NCBI GenBank assembly: GCA_948567375.1
Contig: OX419761.1
Location: 11,818,243 to 11,882,242 of the forward strand
Length of the DNA: 64,000 nt
DNA from: Lunularia cruciata
Taxonomy: Eukaryota; Streptophyta; Marchantiopsida; Lunulariales; Lunulariaceae
Direction: 5' to 3'
The position numbers and the translations under genes were made by a program. Positions within the stretch are counted from its first letter, which is position 1. Each line of letters starts with the position of its first letter. The notes below the pieces were generated by a model. The model was not told the DNA's origin, did no database searches, and saw only the letters and a program-made list of their open reading frames with translations. This document shows positions 22,251-35,134 of this stretch, one piece after another.

Positions 22251-22449
22251 CTCTTAGGAGTGATGATGGAGCTTTTTGCTAAACAATGTTTCCACCACCT
22301 TACACAAAGAGAACATAATTCTGAAGCTACAATTACCTCCTATACCTTGTGGCATATTCCTTCCATATCATCTTCCACTTGAAGGTGTATTTTCCATCAC
22401 GGTGGAATGGAATTGATCATCTGCCCCCTGTCTTATTTATTGAATGACT

Positions 22450-23185
22450 ATTTATACACTCTTCATGTTCAAGTTCTACAAAACAAGAAAAAGGTGTGCT
22501 TTGGAAAGAGATGAGGCATCACATACCACCCTCCTCAAAATGTAAGCATCCCCACAAAATCAGGGAATCTCCTTCTCTTTCTCTAAGTTGTAGTATTTTT
22601 GGATGTGCCATTCATTAACTCAAGTGCCAAGTAGATTTCCCTCCAGGTCATCAAGTTGCAATGATCTATTTTCATACAACCTCTCCATGCAATATGGCCC
22701 CATCCACCAAAAATGTAACTTCCTAGTGAAGAACTTGTCTCTACTGTCATACAACAACACCAACTACACTTCTGCAATCTAGACAGGCCATACCTTACAA
22801 TCATGAACTTCCTTCCTCTTCTCTTGAACTTCATGCATGCAATTGAGGGAATCATTTCTCCTTTCTTCCAAAAACATCAGCTGCTGCATCTGAAGATCCT
22901 GATTAACTTCCTCAATCATTCATTCCTCTAATAGGATCCTATGGTGGGTACCTCAAGTTAAATTTGCAAAAAGGGATGGAAACCATATGTGAGAAAGAAA
23001 GGTGTTTGCTTTAAGGTGATTTTCTCAGTAGTTTGATGTGCCCACAAGGCTACTGGCAAATTGTATCCCAATTGCATGTGTGATTCATTATTACCTTGTC
23101 CAAGATTTTGCACAACAATATGTTGGCTCTCTTGGTCAATCTATTTTTATTTGTGTGGTACCCATGTTTTTTATCGTCTCTTAAA
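22450..23185 (-). mobile_element. Ty3/gypsy integrase C-terminal fragment, opposite strand, broken
   Basis: Read on the minus strand, the fragment shows late integrase-core features followed by the post-core region typical of Ty3/gypsy integrases, where a bound-strand segment precedes a GPY-like motif. It has several breaks. It abuts a plus-strand gag fragment on one side and a LINE 3' end on the other, so this is a junction of at least three insertions. Confidence 0.55.
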
Positions 23186-23189
23186 GAAG

Positions 23190-23440
23190 TGCATAGTTGA
23201 AATTGAATTGGAACCAAATGGCCAAAGAAAGGAGAATTATGTCTTCAGATCAGACCTTGATGCCCTGGTGGTTTGTAGACCTTAGGACTTGCATAGCCCG
23301 GCTATCTTAGGTGGGAGAGTGTAGATTTCTCATATCTAAACTACTGGGGAATAGGGCCCCATTCTATCTCTTTTGTCTCTTCCTTGTGCGGCTTGATGGG
23401 GTTCTTCCCATCCTTCTTGCATTCAATGTGGTCCCTTCTT
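23190..23440 (+). mobile_element. LINE 3' end, copy 2 (short 5'-truncated fragment)
   Basis: It aligns with 3,820-4,025: GTTTGTAGACC, then CTATCTTAGGTG, TTTCTCATA, the TGGGG/CCCCA hairpin (23,345-23,361), CTTGTGCGGCTTGATGGGG, and the second hairpin GATGGG (23,395-23,400) with CCCATC (23,407-23,412). It ends at the same TGTGGTCCC-like motif. Only the last few dozen codons of the polyprotein remain, with stop codons. The truncation pattern is typical of LINE insertions. Confidence 0.75.
23395..23412 (+). other. 3' hairpin of LINE copy 2
   Basis: Stem GATGGG/CCCATC with a 6-base loop. The stem is identical to the other two copies while the loop differs. Confidence 0.6.
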
Positions 23441-24229
23441 GCGATTTGACTTCAAATCCATCCCATCCTATTTTAAACTACCCCTCAAAGAAGAAAATAA
23501 TAAAGGCTCTAAAGTCCCTCCGGCTAGGGAAAATAGAAACATTAGTCTGGCAATAATACACCTTACAATTACAATACGTACAAGGGCTTGTTCATGAATA
23601 TGATGGAGTCTCAATTACGTGATGATCCTGCAGATATGTCAGGATTGACTTTGCAAGTGACTGAGCCGTTAGTACAAGTAGATTATGCATATCTGTATTG
23701 AATGATTACCCAAAGGAACAACAATTGTGAAGATGAACTGGAGAATGTGGTAACTGACAACACTGCCATTGGCATGGGGTTGTCAAGTGCTTATGCGCTT
23801 TAGAACAAACTTAATTGTACATGTACTGTACCTTGCAATTTTCCGCATGACCACGAGTGAAAATTGTACAATAATGAGCCCGCATGACAAGATCAGGACA
23901 CTCCTCTATTGCACATGATACATGATTATGAAAACAAAATCAGCTTACTTTGTGGTAGGAGGAGGACTTAGATTGGAAGTGTCAGGTGTTAAACCCAAAG
24001 TATGGAAACTTTGCCTCGGGGTGATCAACTTGATGCAAAGACATAGTAACAAATTTCCTTTAGGTGTGCCAATTAAGGATGTACAATCAAGAAAATTGCT
24101 AAGTTGTGAGTGGGATAAAATTTATAGTGATAGGAGGAATGCAAGCAAAAGGTGTGATTATCAGGTGAAGAGTGGTTGAGGAATGACCGCACATTGTAAC
24201 ACTATAAGGTTAATAATTTATCAAGGAAT
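23441..24229. other. Non-coding flank between LINE fragment and retroelement copy A
   Basis: No recognisable coding or repeat feature. The end of this stretch probably includes the unresolved 5' part of copy A. Confidence 0.4.
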
Positions 24230-27200
24230 ATTTTAAATGTCATGCAAGTATCTTGTGCCACTAAGTAGTTGTCTAGAGGGAATGCATATCATGAAACCAG
24301 CCAAGAGTTCAATTTTCAAGAATCTTGAGGGAAAGAGCATTTTCCATCCATGCAAGGGAATAATTTTCCAATGCTCTAGAGTTCTAGATTGCATGATGCC
24401 AATGAGGGGTGGGAAGAAAAGTCCTTCACTTGCAGTGAGGAATCTTGCAGTTTGAAGATTAGACATTGTAGCAAGGATCAAAGTCTTGAATAGGCTTTGG
24501 ATCACCTTTCTGGCCTGGAACTGGAACTTGAGTTTTCCAAGTTTCATGGCAAAAATAGCTATGAGTAATTGTGAGGATGGTCTTGAGGAAGTGGGAAAGA
24601 GAGGCAATCTGGCTTGATGGACAGAGTTGAATTGGATATTAATACTAGGGAAGGAGACTGCAAAAGAGACTATAGAAGTGCGCGATTTCTTCAACACTCT
24701 GCATACAAAGAATGGCTACAAGGTGAAGTATTGTTGAGGCAATGATAGTGATTTTCAAGCTTGAGAGAACCACTTATGTAATGAAGCACCAGGCGGTGGT
24801 CTTTCATCAAATGTTTGCACGAGAACAGGTGAATTGGGCAAAGTGTTTTCATCAGCAAATAAGGCAAATGGAAGGACAAATTGCCGCCCCATTATTTTGT
24901 GCTATTTGCAAGGCATTTCTACCTCAAGCTGAAATTGCTTAGTGTGGCAGAGAGACAAAAGATGGTTTTTCATTTTCATCCAGATTTCTAGAGAGAAGTA
25001 AATGCAAAAGGGCAGTAGTACCTCCGGCAGATCAGAGGTAGCAATGACCACTTTGCCAAGATGGGACCGTAGAAGAAAGTGGTAGTGGCCATTCTGAAGA
25101 TGAATAAGTGGAACCAACCCAAAGAAATGGTGTCACCAGTGCAGCCATAGAAGACAAGAAGAATAGACCTAAGGCACAAGGTGGTAGTGCAGGACTTGTC
25201 TTTGGGAGAAGAGTCAAAAGGAGAAGTCAAGTACAAGCCAAAAACTTGGAGGATGAAGAAGAAGCAGAACTCATGTTGTTGAGTGGAGAATCCAGCAGCA
25301 GAAGTGATGGAGAACTTGAAGTTGAGCAGGTGATAGAGAAAAAGGTTGGGGAAGAACATTGGGAACTCCATGTGATGATTGATCATATAGAAGATGGAGA
25401 CATTACCTGTTTGGAATTACCTACAATTGAGATAGAAGAACACTAAGAAGAAGAGTCGAGGTTGGTATTCCAGTGAGGGATGAGATCAAAGAGAAGTCTA
25501 TAGCTTGCACCCACAGGACTAACCAAAGTGAATAAAGCTGATGAAGATGAAGAAAGCTCGGAAGAAGTTACTCAAAAGGTGAGAAGATCAAGACTTTGGA
25601 TAAGGCACTAGTAGAAGAAAAGCCTATTGAAGTTGAGTACAAAGACAATGATGAAGTGGAGGGTTGTTGGTGGAATAACGTACTTTTCAAAGATTGTATG
25701 TCCGTGGCTATTGTAGTTGTAGAGCCAAAAGGTGAGGCTGAATAAAGATCATCCAAAAGTGAAGGGTGAGCTGGAATTGGTGAGATATTGGAGTGAATAG
25801 ATCTTGGAGTTGAAGAAGAATTTAACCAAGGAGAAGAGCAAGCCAAAATACTTTGGTTGGGTGAAGTACTTTAGAGGAAGAGTTTCAATAATCTACATGA
25901 AGAGTTTGTGGAGCAATAAAGTGAGCTTGAAAGCCAAGCTGAAGAAATGAGGAAGTAGAAGACTCTGACTGAGAAATTGCAGGTGGAAATCAATGAAGCC
26001 CAATTTGAAGTCATACATTCAAAGGCCATAGCAGCAGTAATGGAACAGGAGTTGGAAAGCTTAAAGTCAAAGGCGACAAAGAAGGATCAAGCAGAGTGAA
26101 TTGATAGTACAAAGTCAATAAAAAGAAAGTTTGAGAGGATTGATCAAAAGCATGGAAGCTCAACTTGTTCAATATGCAAAGGAGAAGGAAGTACTGAAAG
26201 TGGAGTTTGAAGTTGAATTACATATGTATTGGAGGAGTTGAAGGTAGAAATGGTACAAGAAACAAAGAGTATGCCAAAGATAGAAACTGAAATGATAGTG
26301 AGAGCAAGGGCAATGCTTAGTTTTGTGGCTGAAGTTTAGTTGGAGGAAGCTAGACTGCACAAGTTGAAGTTGTTGGCGCAAGAGCCATAGAAGAGAAAGG
26401 CAAAGGATGTTGAGATGAAAAAATTGTTGATTCACTTAAGAGACCGTGTAGATAGGAAAATATTGGAGATAGAGAGACAATGTGTGCCTAAGACTTGATC
26501 TAGTTAGATCAGAGTTAGATGCACTTTGAAGTGATTTGAAGGTAAGAGTCAGATGTGAGGTAAAAGAGGCAGGAGTGCAGGTGTCTTTGGGTAACATATC
26601 TGAAGCATTTAAAGAAGTTAAAGTAGAGAAGGAGGAAGTAATTAGTAGACCTATGATTTCAATTTTAGTTTAGGCTAAAGATAGAATAGAAATTAAAGAA
26701 GAAGAAGAAGAAGAAGAAGTTGAAGTTGAGCATGAAGTAGAAAAAGAGATTGAAATTACATCAGGTTTAGAGGCCAAAGTCAAGGTAGGCATTGGATTGG
26801 ATTAGTAATAAATTCAAGATATGAAGAGGTAGATATGAAGAGGTGGTTTATCATTTTGGATCTGCAAATTGGTAAAGTTGTTATAGAATGGTATTTAGTT
26901 AGATAATTGTCAAAGTGCTCTACCTATTTAAAGGAAGCATTTGCAGTGTTGTTATTATTTAGTTTAGTTTAGTTTAGTTTAGTATTCATATTTTTGAAGT
27001 TGAGTAAAGTGAATTGCAATAACTTAGTGCTCATTGCTTTAGCTTAATTTTGAGTATCCATCTTGTGTGTGTGTATGTAAGTGTTTGGATAAATTCAAAG
27101 TGCAAGCAAGTGAGCTTTCTGGATGTTGAATTCTGTAGTGTTAATTTCATTCTATGTATTTGATTCTGAGTAAATAGTAGTAGAAGCAATGCCTCAAGGA

Positions 27201-27590
27201 ATTTATGAGGAATTGATTGTTGGTAGTATTCTGGATTTGTAAGTGCAACAATTTTGATTGAGGAAATTGTGCCTTTAGTGGAAGGGTGGAACACAATTCC
27301 AATGCAAATTTTCATAGTGAAGTAGCTTTCTTTGGGAGAACCAAATCATCACAATTAAGATTTTTTATGGAAAGAACTGGATGAACTGTGATTATGGGTG
27401 TTGTGATTTGTGATAAGGCTGCAATCTAGTGCTTGTTACTCTCTTAGGTGTGGTTTCTACTCGAGAGACTAAAGAAAAACTCAAGAAGAAATGATTGTAT
27501 TTGACCATTCTTGGCTAATATCTTTTTGAGAAAAAACTATTACTTGTTGATTACCACAAAAGTGATACTTGCTAGGTTGTTACACTTTGA
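24230..27590 (+). mobile_element. Coiled-coil retroelement family, copy A, broken
   Basis: A plus-strand fossil copy of a family seen four times here. Near 24,480 it encodes a tryptophan-rich block (WITFLAWNWNLSFPSFM). A segment with KNGYKVK comes next, followed by a long glutamate/lysine-rich coiled-coil region up to about 26,800, which contains a GAA triplet run (26,696-26,719). The 3' end, up to about 27,590, shares with copy B a terminal motif, GATTACC.CAAAAGTGATA followed by GGTTGT.ACA. No reverse transcriptase or integrase is seen, so it may be non-autonomous. Many breaks; old. The family is not one I recognise. Confidence 0.6.
26958..26982 (+). repeat. Short TTTAG tandem run
   Basis: Five TTTAG units in the 3' part of copy A. 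They lack the GGG of the plant telomere repeat. Confidence 0.7.
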
Positions 27591-27916
27591 TTTGCAAAGG
27601 GTATTTTTCATGTATTTGGTTTGAAAGTGTTAGCTGAGGGAATCTATTGCTTTGTTAAGGAAATGAACTCCCCTATCACTTACCAATTTAAGAGGAAATC
27701 CATATCAAGAAATGACATTATGAAAGAGTAAGGCTATGGCTATATCTGCATCATCCTTCTTTGGATCTTCCAATTCCACCATTTTCATAGCATTATTAGC
27801 ACAAACTAGAATGTATCTCTTCCATGAGGTTTTTGTTGCAAGTTCTATTGGGCCTACAAAACTATTCCCCCATTTTTGAATGGAGCAAGACGTAAAATGG
27901 ATCTAAGTGACCATTG
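27591..27916. other. Spacer at the centre of a 3.4-kb-arm inverted pair
   Basis: About 325 bp between the 3' ends of copies A and B. No gene or repeat is seen. Confidence 0.55.
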
Positions 27917-30900
27917 TGACAACCCGTCAAATATCACTTTTGCGGTAATCAGGTAAGTAAAGTTCATTCCCGTAGAGATACAATTCAGAATTGGTCAAAT
28001 ATAAAGTCAAATAATAACATGTAGTTCTTCTTGGTTGCATCTTTAGTCTCTCAGGTAGAAACCACACCCAAAAGAGAGTAATAAGCACTGATTTGCAATC
28101 TTGTCACAAAAATTTGTCACCCATAATCACAAATCCTTCAATTCTTTCCAAACAATCTTGATTGTGATGATACAATCTCTCCTGAAAATTGCACTTTACT
28201 AGAAAACAACTTTGCCTCAAAATTGTGTTCCACTCCTGCACTGAAGGCACAACTTCCTTGATCAAATTTGCTTCACATCAACACTACGCTACATTCACAA
28301 ATGTAGAATACTACCAGCACTACAATTCCCCTCAGATCTGTCAAGGCATTGCTTTGATTGCACTTCACTCAAGATCAAACATATAGAATGAAGATCAAGG
28401 CTACGGAATCCAACATCCAACAAGCACATTGACTTGCACTTCAAAATTCTCCAAACACTCACAAACACACACATAGAGTTGAAACTCAGAATCAAGCTCA
28501 AGCAATGAGCACTAAAATCAACACTTCGCTTTATCTTTTATCATAAATAATGAGCACTGAACAGCATTTCACTACAAATGTCACCTTTGAATAGGCACAG
28601 CTCTTTGGTAGTTATCTAACAACTATACCATTCTATAACAACTCTTCCTACCTACAGATCCAAATTGACAAACCACCTCTTCAAATCTCAAAATTATTAC
28701 TACTCCGATCTGATGTCTACTTCTCCCTTGGCTTCCAATCCCGCAGTAACTTTATTCACTACTCTGTCCTCGGGTTTCACAACTACTAATTCCTCTGCCA
28801 ATTCTAACTTTTCTCCTTCCTGATCTACAATTCCACTAGTAGGTAATCCTTCTAAATCTCTATCTCCCAACCCACTCTTCTCTAATATCTCCAATGGTAA
28901 TTCCAAAGGTATCTATACTCCTATGTCATCTACTTTGGGTTTTGCTCCCACATCCTTCCAAAGTTTATCTTTCTCCAGCTTCACTGAATCCAATCTAATT
29001 GTGATATTATCTTTTACTTCTAATATCTTCCTATCTACTTGAGTTTTGGGACTGATAAGCAAGGCATTCAAATCTTTATCCTTCACATTTCTCCTCCTCG
29101 TCTCTTGCACTAGCAACTTCAACTCATGCATTCTTGTCTCTTCGATTCACACGTTAGCTTCGGTACTCATGATTGCATTCATCTTTGTGACAATCTCGTT
29201 CAATGGCTCAAGTCTCATTCTTCTTTCTTGTTCTCGATCTGCAAGCCAATCTTCTCTATACATTGCTAGTTCTACTTCAAACTTAGCTTTCATTGTCTCC
29301 TTCTCCTTCTCCTTCTATACAATCTTCTCCTCCAGATTACTGAGTAACTCTCTCTGTCTATCTTCTTCTCTATATCTTACCATCAACTCCCTTTGCCAGA
29401 GCTGCTTCTTCTCCTCCACAATTTCCATCATCCTATCAAGCTCTTGCTCCTTCTTGGCTACTCTCGCCATACCATGAATAATCTCAAATTGCAAATCAGC
29501 AATTGTTGTTTCAAGGTCTCATTCTCCGCTTCTTGTCCTTCTCTTGCAAGGTCATTTTGCTCTATGATTCTCTCTCCACTCCCCACTTCTCTCTTCAAGT
29601 TCTCAATTACTTGATTTTGTACTACTGCATCTACTTGTAGTACTTCCCTTTCCTCCTCACCTTGGATTATACTCTTCTTCAACTCCAAGTTCATTTCTTC
29701 TAATTGCACTAACACTTGCAGTACAGTCTTCACCTCTGGCCACTTTGATTGCATTTCCTTCTTCTTGTGCTCTAACTTTACTAACAATGGGCACACAATC
29801 TCCTTCAGATACTCCACTCCTTCACTTGAGGTTACCTTGACATGTGGACTTGTCTCCTTCTTTGCCTCTTCTTCTCTTGATACTCATCTTCTCAGCCGCA
29901 ATCACCTTATGGGAATGGATTCTTCACTCCCTGAACTTCCACTCTCCACTTCTCTTACCTTAATTGGCACAGTTTCATTCTTCACCTTTTTTCTGGAATG
30001 GACTCCCCTCTAAATAGTCACCCTCTTCTCTTCTTGCTCTGGAACTTTATCTTCAGGTCTCGGGTTACCTTTTCCCCCGTCTCCATCCTTACTTCCTCCT
30101 CTTTGGGTACCGTCTGCATCTCCACTCCATTCTCATTGTCGCTGCTTGTGTCCCCACTCTACAGTGTGAACTCGGGTTCTTCCTCCTTCTCCGAGTCTTC
30201 GGACTTGCACTCGGCTTCCCCATCTGGCTCTTCACCCAGTGATGCAATTACCACCAAATCTCTCCTTGGGTTCACCTTTCTAGCTTTCCAAGGTCGCACC
30301 ATTGCTACTTCTTCTTCTTCTCCTTGTTGACTCCTCTTCATTGACTTGGGAGTACTCCCCTTCAACTGCACACTCTGCCCCGTCTATGCATAGTTCTCAT
30401 CGCTGCTCCTGATTTGCAAGATGTACTACTGCTCCTCCGCATCAACCTCTCTTCTCAAATTGGGATGGAAGTGTGACACCATCTTGTGTCTCTCCGCCGC
30501 GTTCAGCAAGTTCAACCCCATATAGAAATGGGCTGCAAACGGCAACAATATAGTGTGGAGGCAATTTGTCTCACAAATTCCACACCATCTGTCTCATCCT
30601 CTGATGGAAACACTTTGCCCAATTGATTGGCTCTCTTGCAAACATCTTGTGGAAAAACACCGCTTGATGTTTCATCACATAGGTCATTCTCTCTAGCTTC
30701 AAGATCACCATTAGTGCACTCACAATACCTCTCCTCACAAGATCTTTATAGCTCTTTACTTTGTAGCCATCCTTTGTGCGCTTTGAAGAGAAGGCATCTC
30801 TCACTTCTTGGGTCTCTTCCGCTACTTCTCCCTTCCCCAAGAACATGGCACCATGCTCTACACTTGCCTCTCTTCTGAGCACTAATCTCCAATCAGACGC

Positions 30901-31312
30901 TATCCATCGAGCCGGATTTCCTCTCTTCCCTTCTTCCTTGGGGCCATCAAGACACTTACTCTTGATGATCTCAATCATGAAACATGGAAAGCTAACGTTC
31001 CAGGTCCATGCCAAGAATGTGATCCAAAGCCTACTCAAGACTTAGATTCTCACAATCACATCTAACCTCCAAATCGCATGATTTCTCACTGCAAATTCAG
31101 AATTCTTCTTCTCACCTCCCATCTTTCTCTCTTCCATGTTGGGTTGGGAGCTATTCTCCCTACTGATTCTCAGACTAACTCTCTTGACTTCCTCTCGGCA
31201 CACCAGCACGTCTTTGACTACACTTCCCTTCCCACAATCTCCCATAGGATGACTTCTTGACAGCGATGGAAAATTACTTATCATTGCTTTGTCTTTAGCC
31301 CGACTTTTATAG
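27917..31312 (-). mobile_element. Coiled-coil retroelement family, copy B, broken
   Basis: The mirror partner of copy A. Read on the minus strand from a TATA box (31,304-31,312), the best-kept frame (31,038-30,571) starts with LWITFLAWTWNVSFPCFM. It passes through KRTKDGYKVKSYKDLV and ends in NWAKCFHQRM. A basic/acidic linker near 30,370-30,160 follows, then glutamate/lysine-rich coiled-coil frames to about 28,700. The terminal region (28,290-27,917) ends in GGGTTGTCACA and includes a CCACACCCAAAAGAGAGTA motif (plus strand, near 28,061) shared with the LTR-like repeats of copy C. No pol genes are seen. Several breaks; old. Confidence 0.6.
31304..31312 (-). promoter_or_regulatory. TATA box of retroelement copy B
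   Basis: On the minus strand CTATAAAAG lies about 270 bp before the conserved tryptophan-rich frame, consistent with an LTR promoter driving it. The LTR outline itself could not be fixed. Confidence 0.45.
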
Positions 31313-32199
31313 TGGCACGCCTTCCCTATCTTTCTTCACTTTGATTTTCTACCAAGAAATCAAACCTCCTGCATGCTCCTATCACAATCAATTTTCTCTC
31401 ACGCATATGACTACTATTTTTGTGAGCGATACCTTCTTGAATGTATCACCCTGAAGGAAAGTTGTTACACTATCCTCACCTTGGGTTGAGCACCCCCGGG
31501 CCAAAGTCTCCTTACTTTGGATTGTATGCTGACAAGGCAATTCCAAGTACCTCACCTTCTGACACAAGGTCACTTTACCTTGGATTACAACCCAAGTACA
31601 CCTTTCTTTGCCTTCTTCTGCCATATAGGCGCAATTTGACTTCTTCTATACACTTCTTCTTCCAAATAAGCAAAAACAAAAATGTGGGTACCACAACCAG
31701 TAGAGAGAAGATGTTCTCCTGTCCATTGACACATGTCACATCATTTGATGAATTTCTGCACAGCCTTGTACATGATTGGCCACCACTATCCCATTGCAAA
31801 AAATTTCTTCACTATGTTTTCAGGGCAAAGTGCACTCTTGGAGCTTCCTTGTGCAAGGTATGTATCACTCCTCCTTCTTCAAAAGATTCTAGACAATGCC
31901 AAAGAACTTCATTGGCCCCTTATTTGAAGAAGATAGTTCCCTTCTACTAGTATAGACCCATTTTGTGGAGGAAGACTGCCCTCTATTCTAGATCCAGTCC
32001 TTTGGGACATTGTAATGCACAAAGGTATCATAACTCAAAAGAGTAATGTGTTATCTTTGTTGTTAAAATTTGGAAGATCTCTTCATACTGATTACTAGTT
32101 TTCAGCTTGGATAGAAAATCAGCATTTTTGTGTTGTGATCCCTTCTTGACTTGCACGGTGTTGGAAAATTCCTAATGGTCAACATGGAAAAAGTTTTTA
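31313..32199. other. Probable upstream LTR or flank of copy B
   Basis: No coding signal. It contains a GGGGGTGC-type G-run on the minus strand near 31,490. It is likely the 5' LTR of copy B, but no matching 3' repeat could be confirmed by eye. Confidence 0.35.
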
Positions 32200-35050
32200 T
32201 CCTAAAAATTAGTGATTGAACTTCTTACATGCATACACCATCCAAAGTGCTTCTTGCTTTGTGGTGCTGTAGTTCTTTTCTATTGTAGAAAATTGTAGAT
32301 TGGCATAGTACACAAGGTAATCTTTATTTTCTTGTTCTTTTGGCTGAGGAATACTCCAACTACTATAGAGGAAGTGTTGACATACATGTGGAAGGTGTTT
32401 TCCCAACTGGGAGCTTGCATCACCAAAGCCTCTACCAACTTGTTCATTAGTACAACAAAAGCATCCTCTTGCACCTTAATCTAGATATAATCATTGGCCT
32501 CCTTCAACAACTTTGTTAGGGGGACCACTTGTTTTGCACAGTTAGGGAAAACCCTCCTATAATACCCTATATGGACTAGGAAAGCTCTTAGCTTTTGAAA
32601 AAGTTGGGCAATTCAAGGGATTGGATTACTTATACCTTTTGCACGTCCAGCTAAATTCCTTGTCTTGAAACTCAATATCCCACACAATGCCTTCTATCAT
32701 GAAAAAAAAGCACTTCTTGTAATGTCATGACAATTCAAAGGACCAGTACCTTTCAAATAATTGGTGTAGAAGAGAGATGATCACTTCTTTTGCTAGAAAA
32801 AAGAAATTGTTGATGAAGATCTCTAGGAATTTTTGTAGGTAATCCTTGAAAATGGCAGTCATCATCTGCTGAAATATTGCAGGCATGTTGCACAACCCAA
32901 ATGTCATCCAATTGTAACTGTAAGTTCCTCAATTGGTTTTGAATGGGAATCTTGTCCTTATCTTTTTCTTGAATGGACACTTAGTTATATCCTAAAAAGC
33001 TGTCTAGAAAACCATAGCACTTGTGCCCTACGACCTAGTCTAAAATAGCATCCAAGAAAGTTAGAAGGTGATGGTCTTTTCTTGAGGCACCATTCAGCTT
33101 GAAAAAATCCTGGCACATTCTTATCTTTCATGTATTCTTCTTGGGTACTACAACAATTAGAGACACCCACTCTCTACTAAGTACTGGAAAATGATGCCAG
33201 CCTTGAGATACTTATTTGTTTCATCCTTGAACAACAATGAGTTTTGGGATTGAGCCAATATTGGTGTTGTCAGATAGGGATCACTCCTTTGAAGTTGATA
33301 TGATGAGGAACCGTCTTCCAACACACTATGACATACTTGGCTTCAATGGAGTTGGTATTGGAGAAATGCTATCTGTGTTGGTACCATTTGATTGAGGACC
33401 TTGCTCCATATAGCCAAGGTCTTCCTATCAGCATAGGGTAACCTCTTTTGGTTATAGAGCAAAGGACAACATAATCTAGTCAAAATGTAACTCTGCCTAT
33501 GATAGTAGGAACGTTAGACAAGATTTCTAAAGGTCTTCTTTGGGTTTGATTTGCAAACAAAGGATATGGTGGGTGGACTCAAAAGTTGTGTACCCTAGTT
33601 TGAGTGTCATTTCCTCTATCATGCCATGCCCTTCAGAGCTTGAATTTATAGGTACTGACTAGATCATGCACCTATTAATTTTTGTCTCCACCACAAAGGA
33701 TTATGAATCCCAAAGCCTCTAACTCTATTTGATAGATTGCAAGGAGGTCATATTACTTCCTTTCTTGTACTTGTCAAAGTGCTAGAGTTAGTTGCTTCTT
33801 GTATAAATTATTATCCTCCAGAGGTCAGATTACTTCCTTGCTTGTACTTGTCAAAGTGCTAGAGTTAGTTGCTTCTTGCATAACTTATTATCCTCCCATG
33901 ATTGCATGAACTTGACATCTTCTTAGGAGATCCTAGATCAGCAAGAATGTTGTACTAAGACACTCCCAAAAGAGCATTGTCTCTTCTTCTTTGCTCATTC
34001 TTTGGTTCATCTTTTGGAGCTAGCACTTCCTTTGGTGGTGGAAATTTTGGGACAAAGGTCTGGGGACCAGGACTTTTGGCCTGAATCTTCCCTACCATAG
34101 CATTCTTGAAAATGAGGGTTCCACTCCTATGTCCTAACCTTCTTTATCAATCTTCTGTAGTTCCCCCTCCAAGAGTTTCTAGACTAACTTCCAAATATAT
34201 GTATGATACTTAGAGTTAGCACTTGGATTAGTATCTTTTGTGGGAAGAAGTGTCTCATGGGAATCTATCTTTGTCTTGGTAGTGGATCCATCTTGTTCTG
34301 CATTAGTCTTGACCTTGATTAGTAGCCTTGCTTTCTTGTTGGAGAGAATTTTCTTAAGTCAAGCATAGCACTTTTCCATGTCTTTTGGTGCTTCTGAGAT
34401 ATTAGAGGAGGAAATGCTATGGGCTTGCCTCTTGGTTAAATCCATTGTTACCTACTTGGTCCATCCTCATTTGGTAGTATTGGGTCATCTACCTTTTCTT
34501 ATTCTAGGCTCATGTAATGAACATTTGTATCTCTTTTAGCAGGAAGAGAATAAGGTACAAATCTTATAGGTGGTCTTAAGATAGGAGGATGAGTACAAGC
34601 GGACCTCATATGACCTTGAGCTTGATAGTTACCACACAACAAGTTATATTGGAGAGTGATCTTTTGGGTTTGGGGCAAATTGATGCATAATGACCAATTG
34701 TTCCACAAGGGTAGCACACGCCTCCAATTCAATTCTGCTCGGGAGGTTTAGCCCTCCTTGGTGGTTTCTTAGTACCTCGTTCTGGAGATGTATAATGAGT
34801 CACAATTGTAGGAGATGGTTAAGGTAAGACAAGAGGTACATCTTGAGTTGCAAAGACTTGGTAATCTTCTTGCACATAGAATTTTGGCTTCTCCCATTCT
34901 TGCACCCATTCCATTTGATGTATTAAGGAAGAAGGTTGGTTAGAAAAACATTGTGTGTTGGCATATTCTGTCTTTTTGTAGGTAGTGCATGATATGTTGG
35001 GTTGTGTATATGAGGGAATTTTTGTCCTTTCCTTTGCACCTACCATATGT
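32200..35050 (-). mobile_element. Ty3/gypsy element, minus strand, gag to RNase H, broken
   Basis: Read from 35,050 downward. A zinc-knuckle region lies near 34,680 (LLCGNYQAQGHMRSAC). Reverse transcriptase follows at about 33,200-32,700, with the family segment GLCNMPAIFQQMMTAIF. An RNase H segment is at about 32,450-32,200 (KNYSTTKQEALWMVYA). Gene order gag, RT, RNase H fits Ty3/gypsy. No integrase is seen beyond 32,200, so the copy appears truncated there. The flanking LTRs are not identified. Several breaks; old. Confidence 0.7.
33744..33897 (+). repeat. 77-bp tandem duplication
   Basis: Two adjacent units start with GAGGTCA at 33,744 and 33,821 and share CTTGTACTTGTCAAAGTGCT and TTAGTTGCTTCTTG. 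They are nearly identical, so this duplication is younger than the element around it. Confidence 0.85.
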
Positions 35051-35134
35051 ACTTTGAAGTATGCAAACTCCTTGATGAGTCTAACTTCAAACCCATTTGA
35101 GAGGGTGAATTTGGAATTGTGTCTACCTTTGGTC

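Noticed and set aside
26958-26982. Interstitial telomere repeat
   Set aside because: The unit is TTTAG and lacks the GGG of the plant TTTAGGG repeat.
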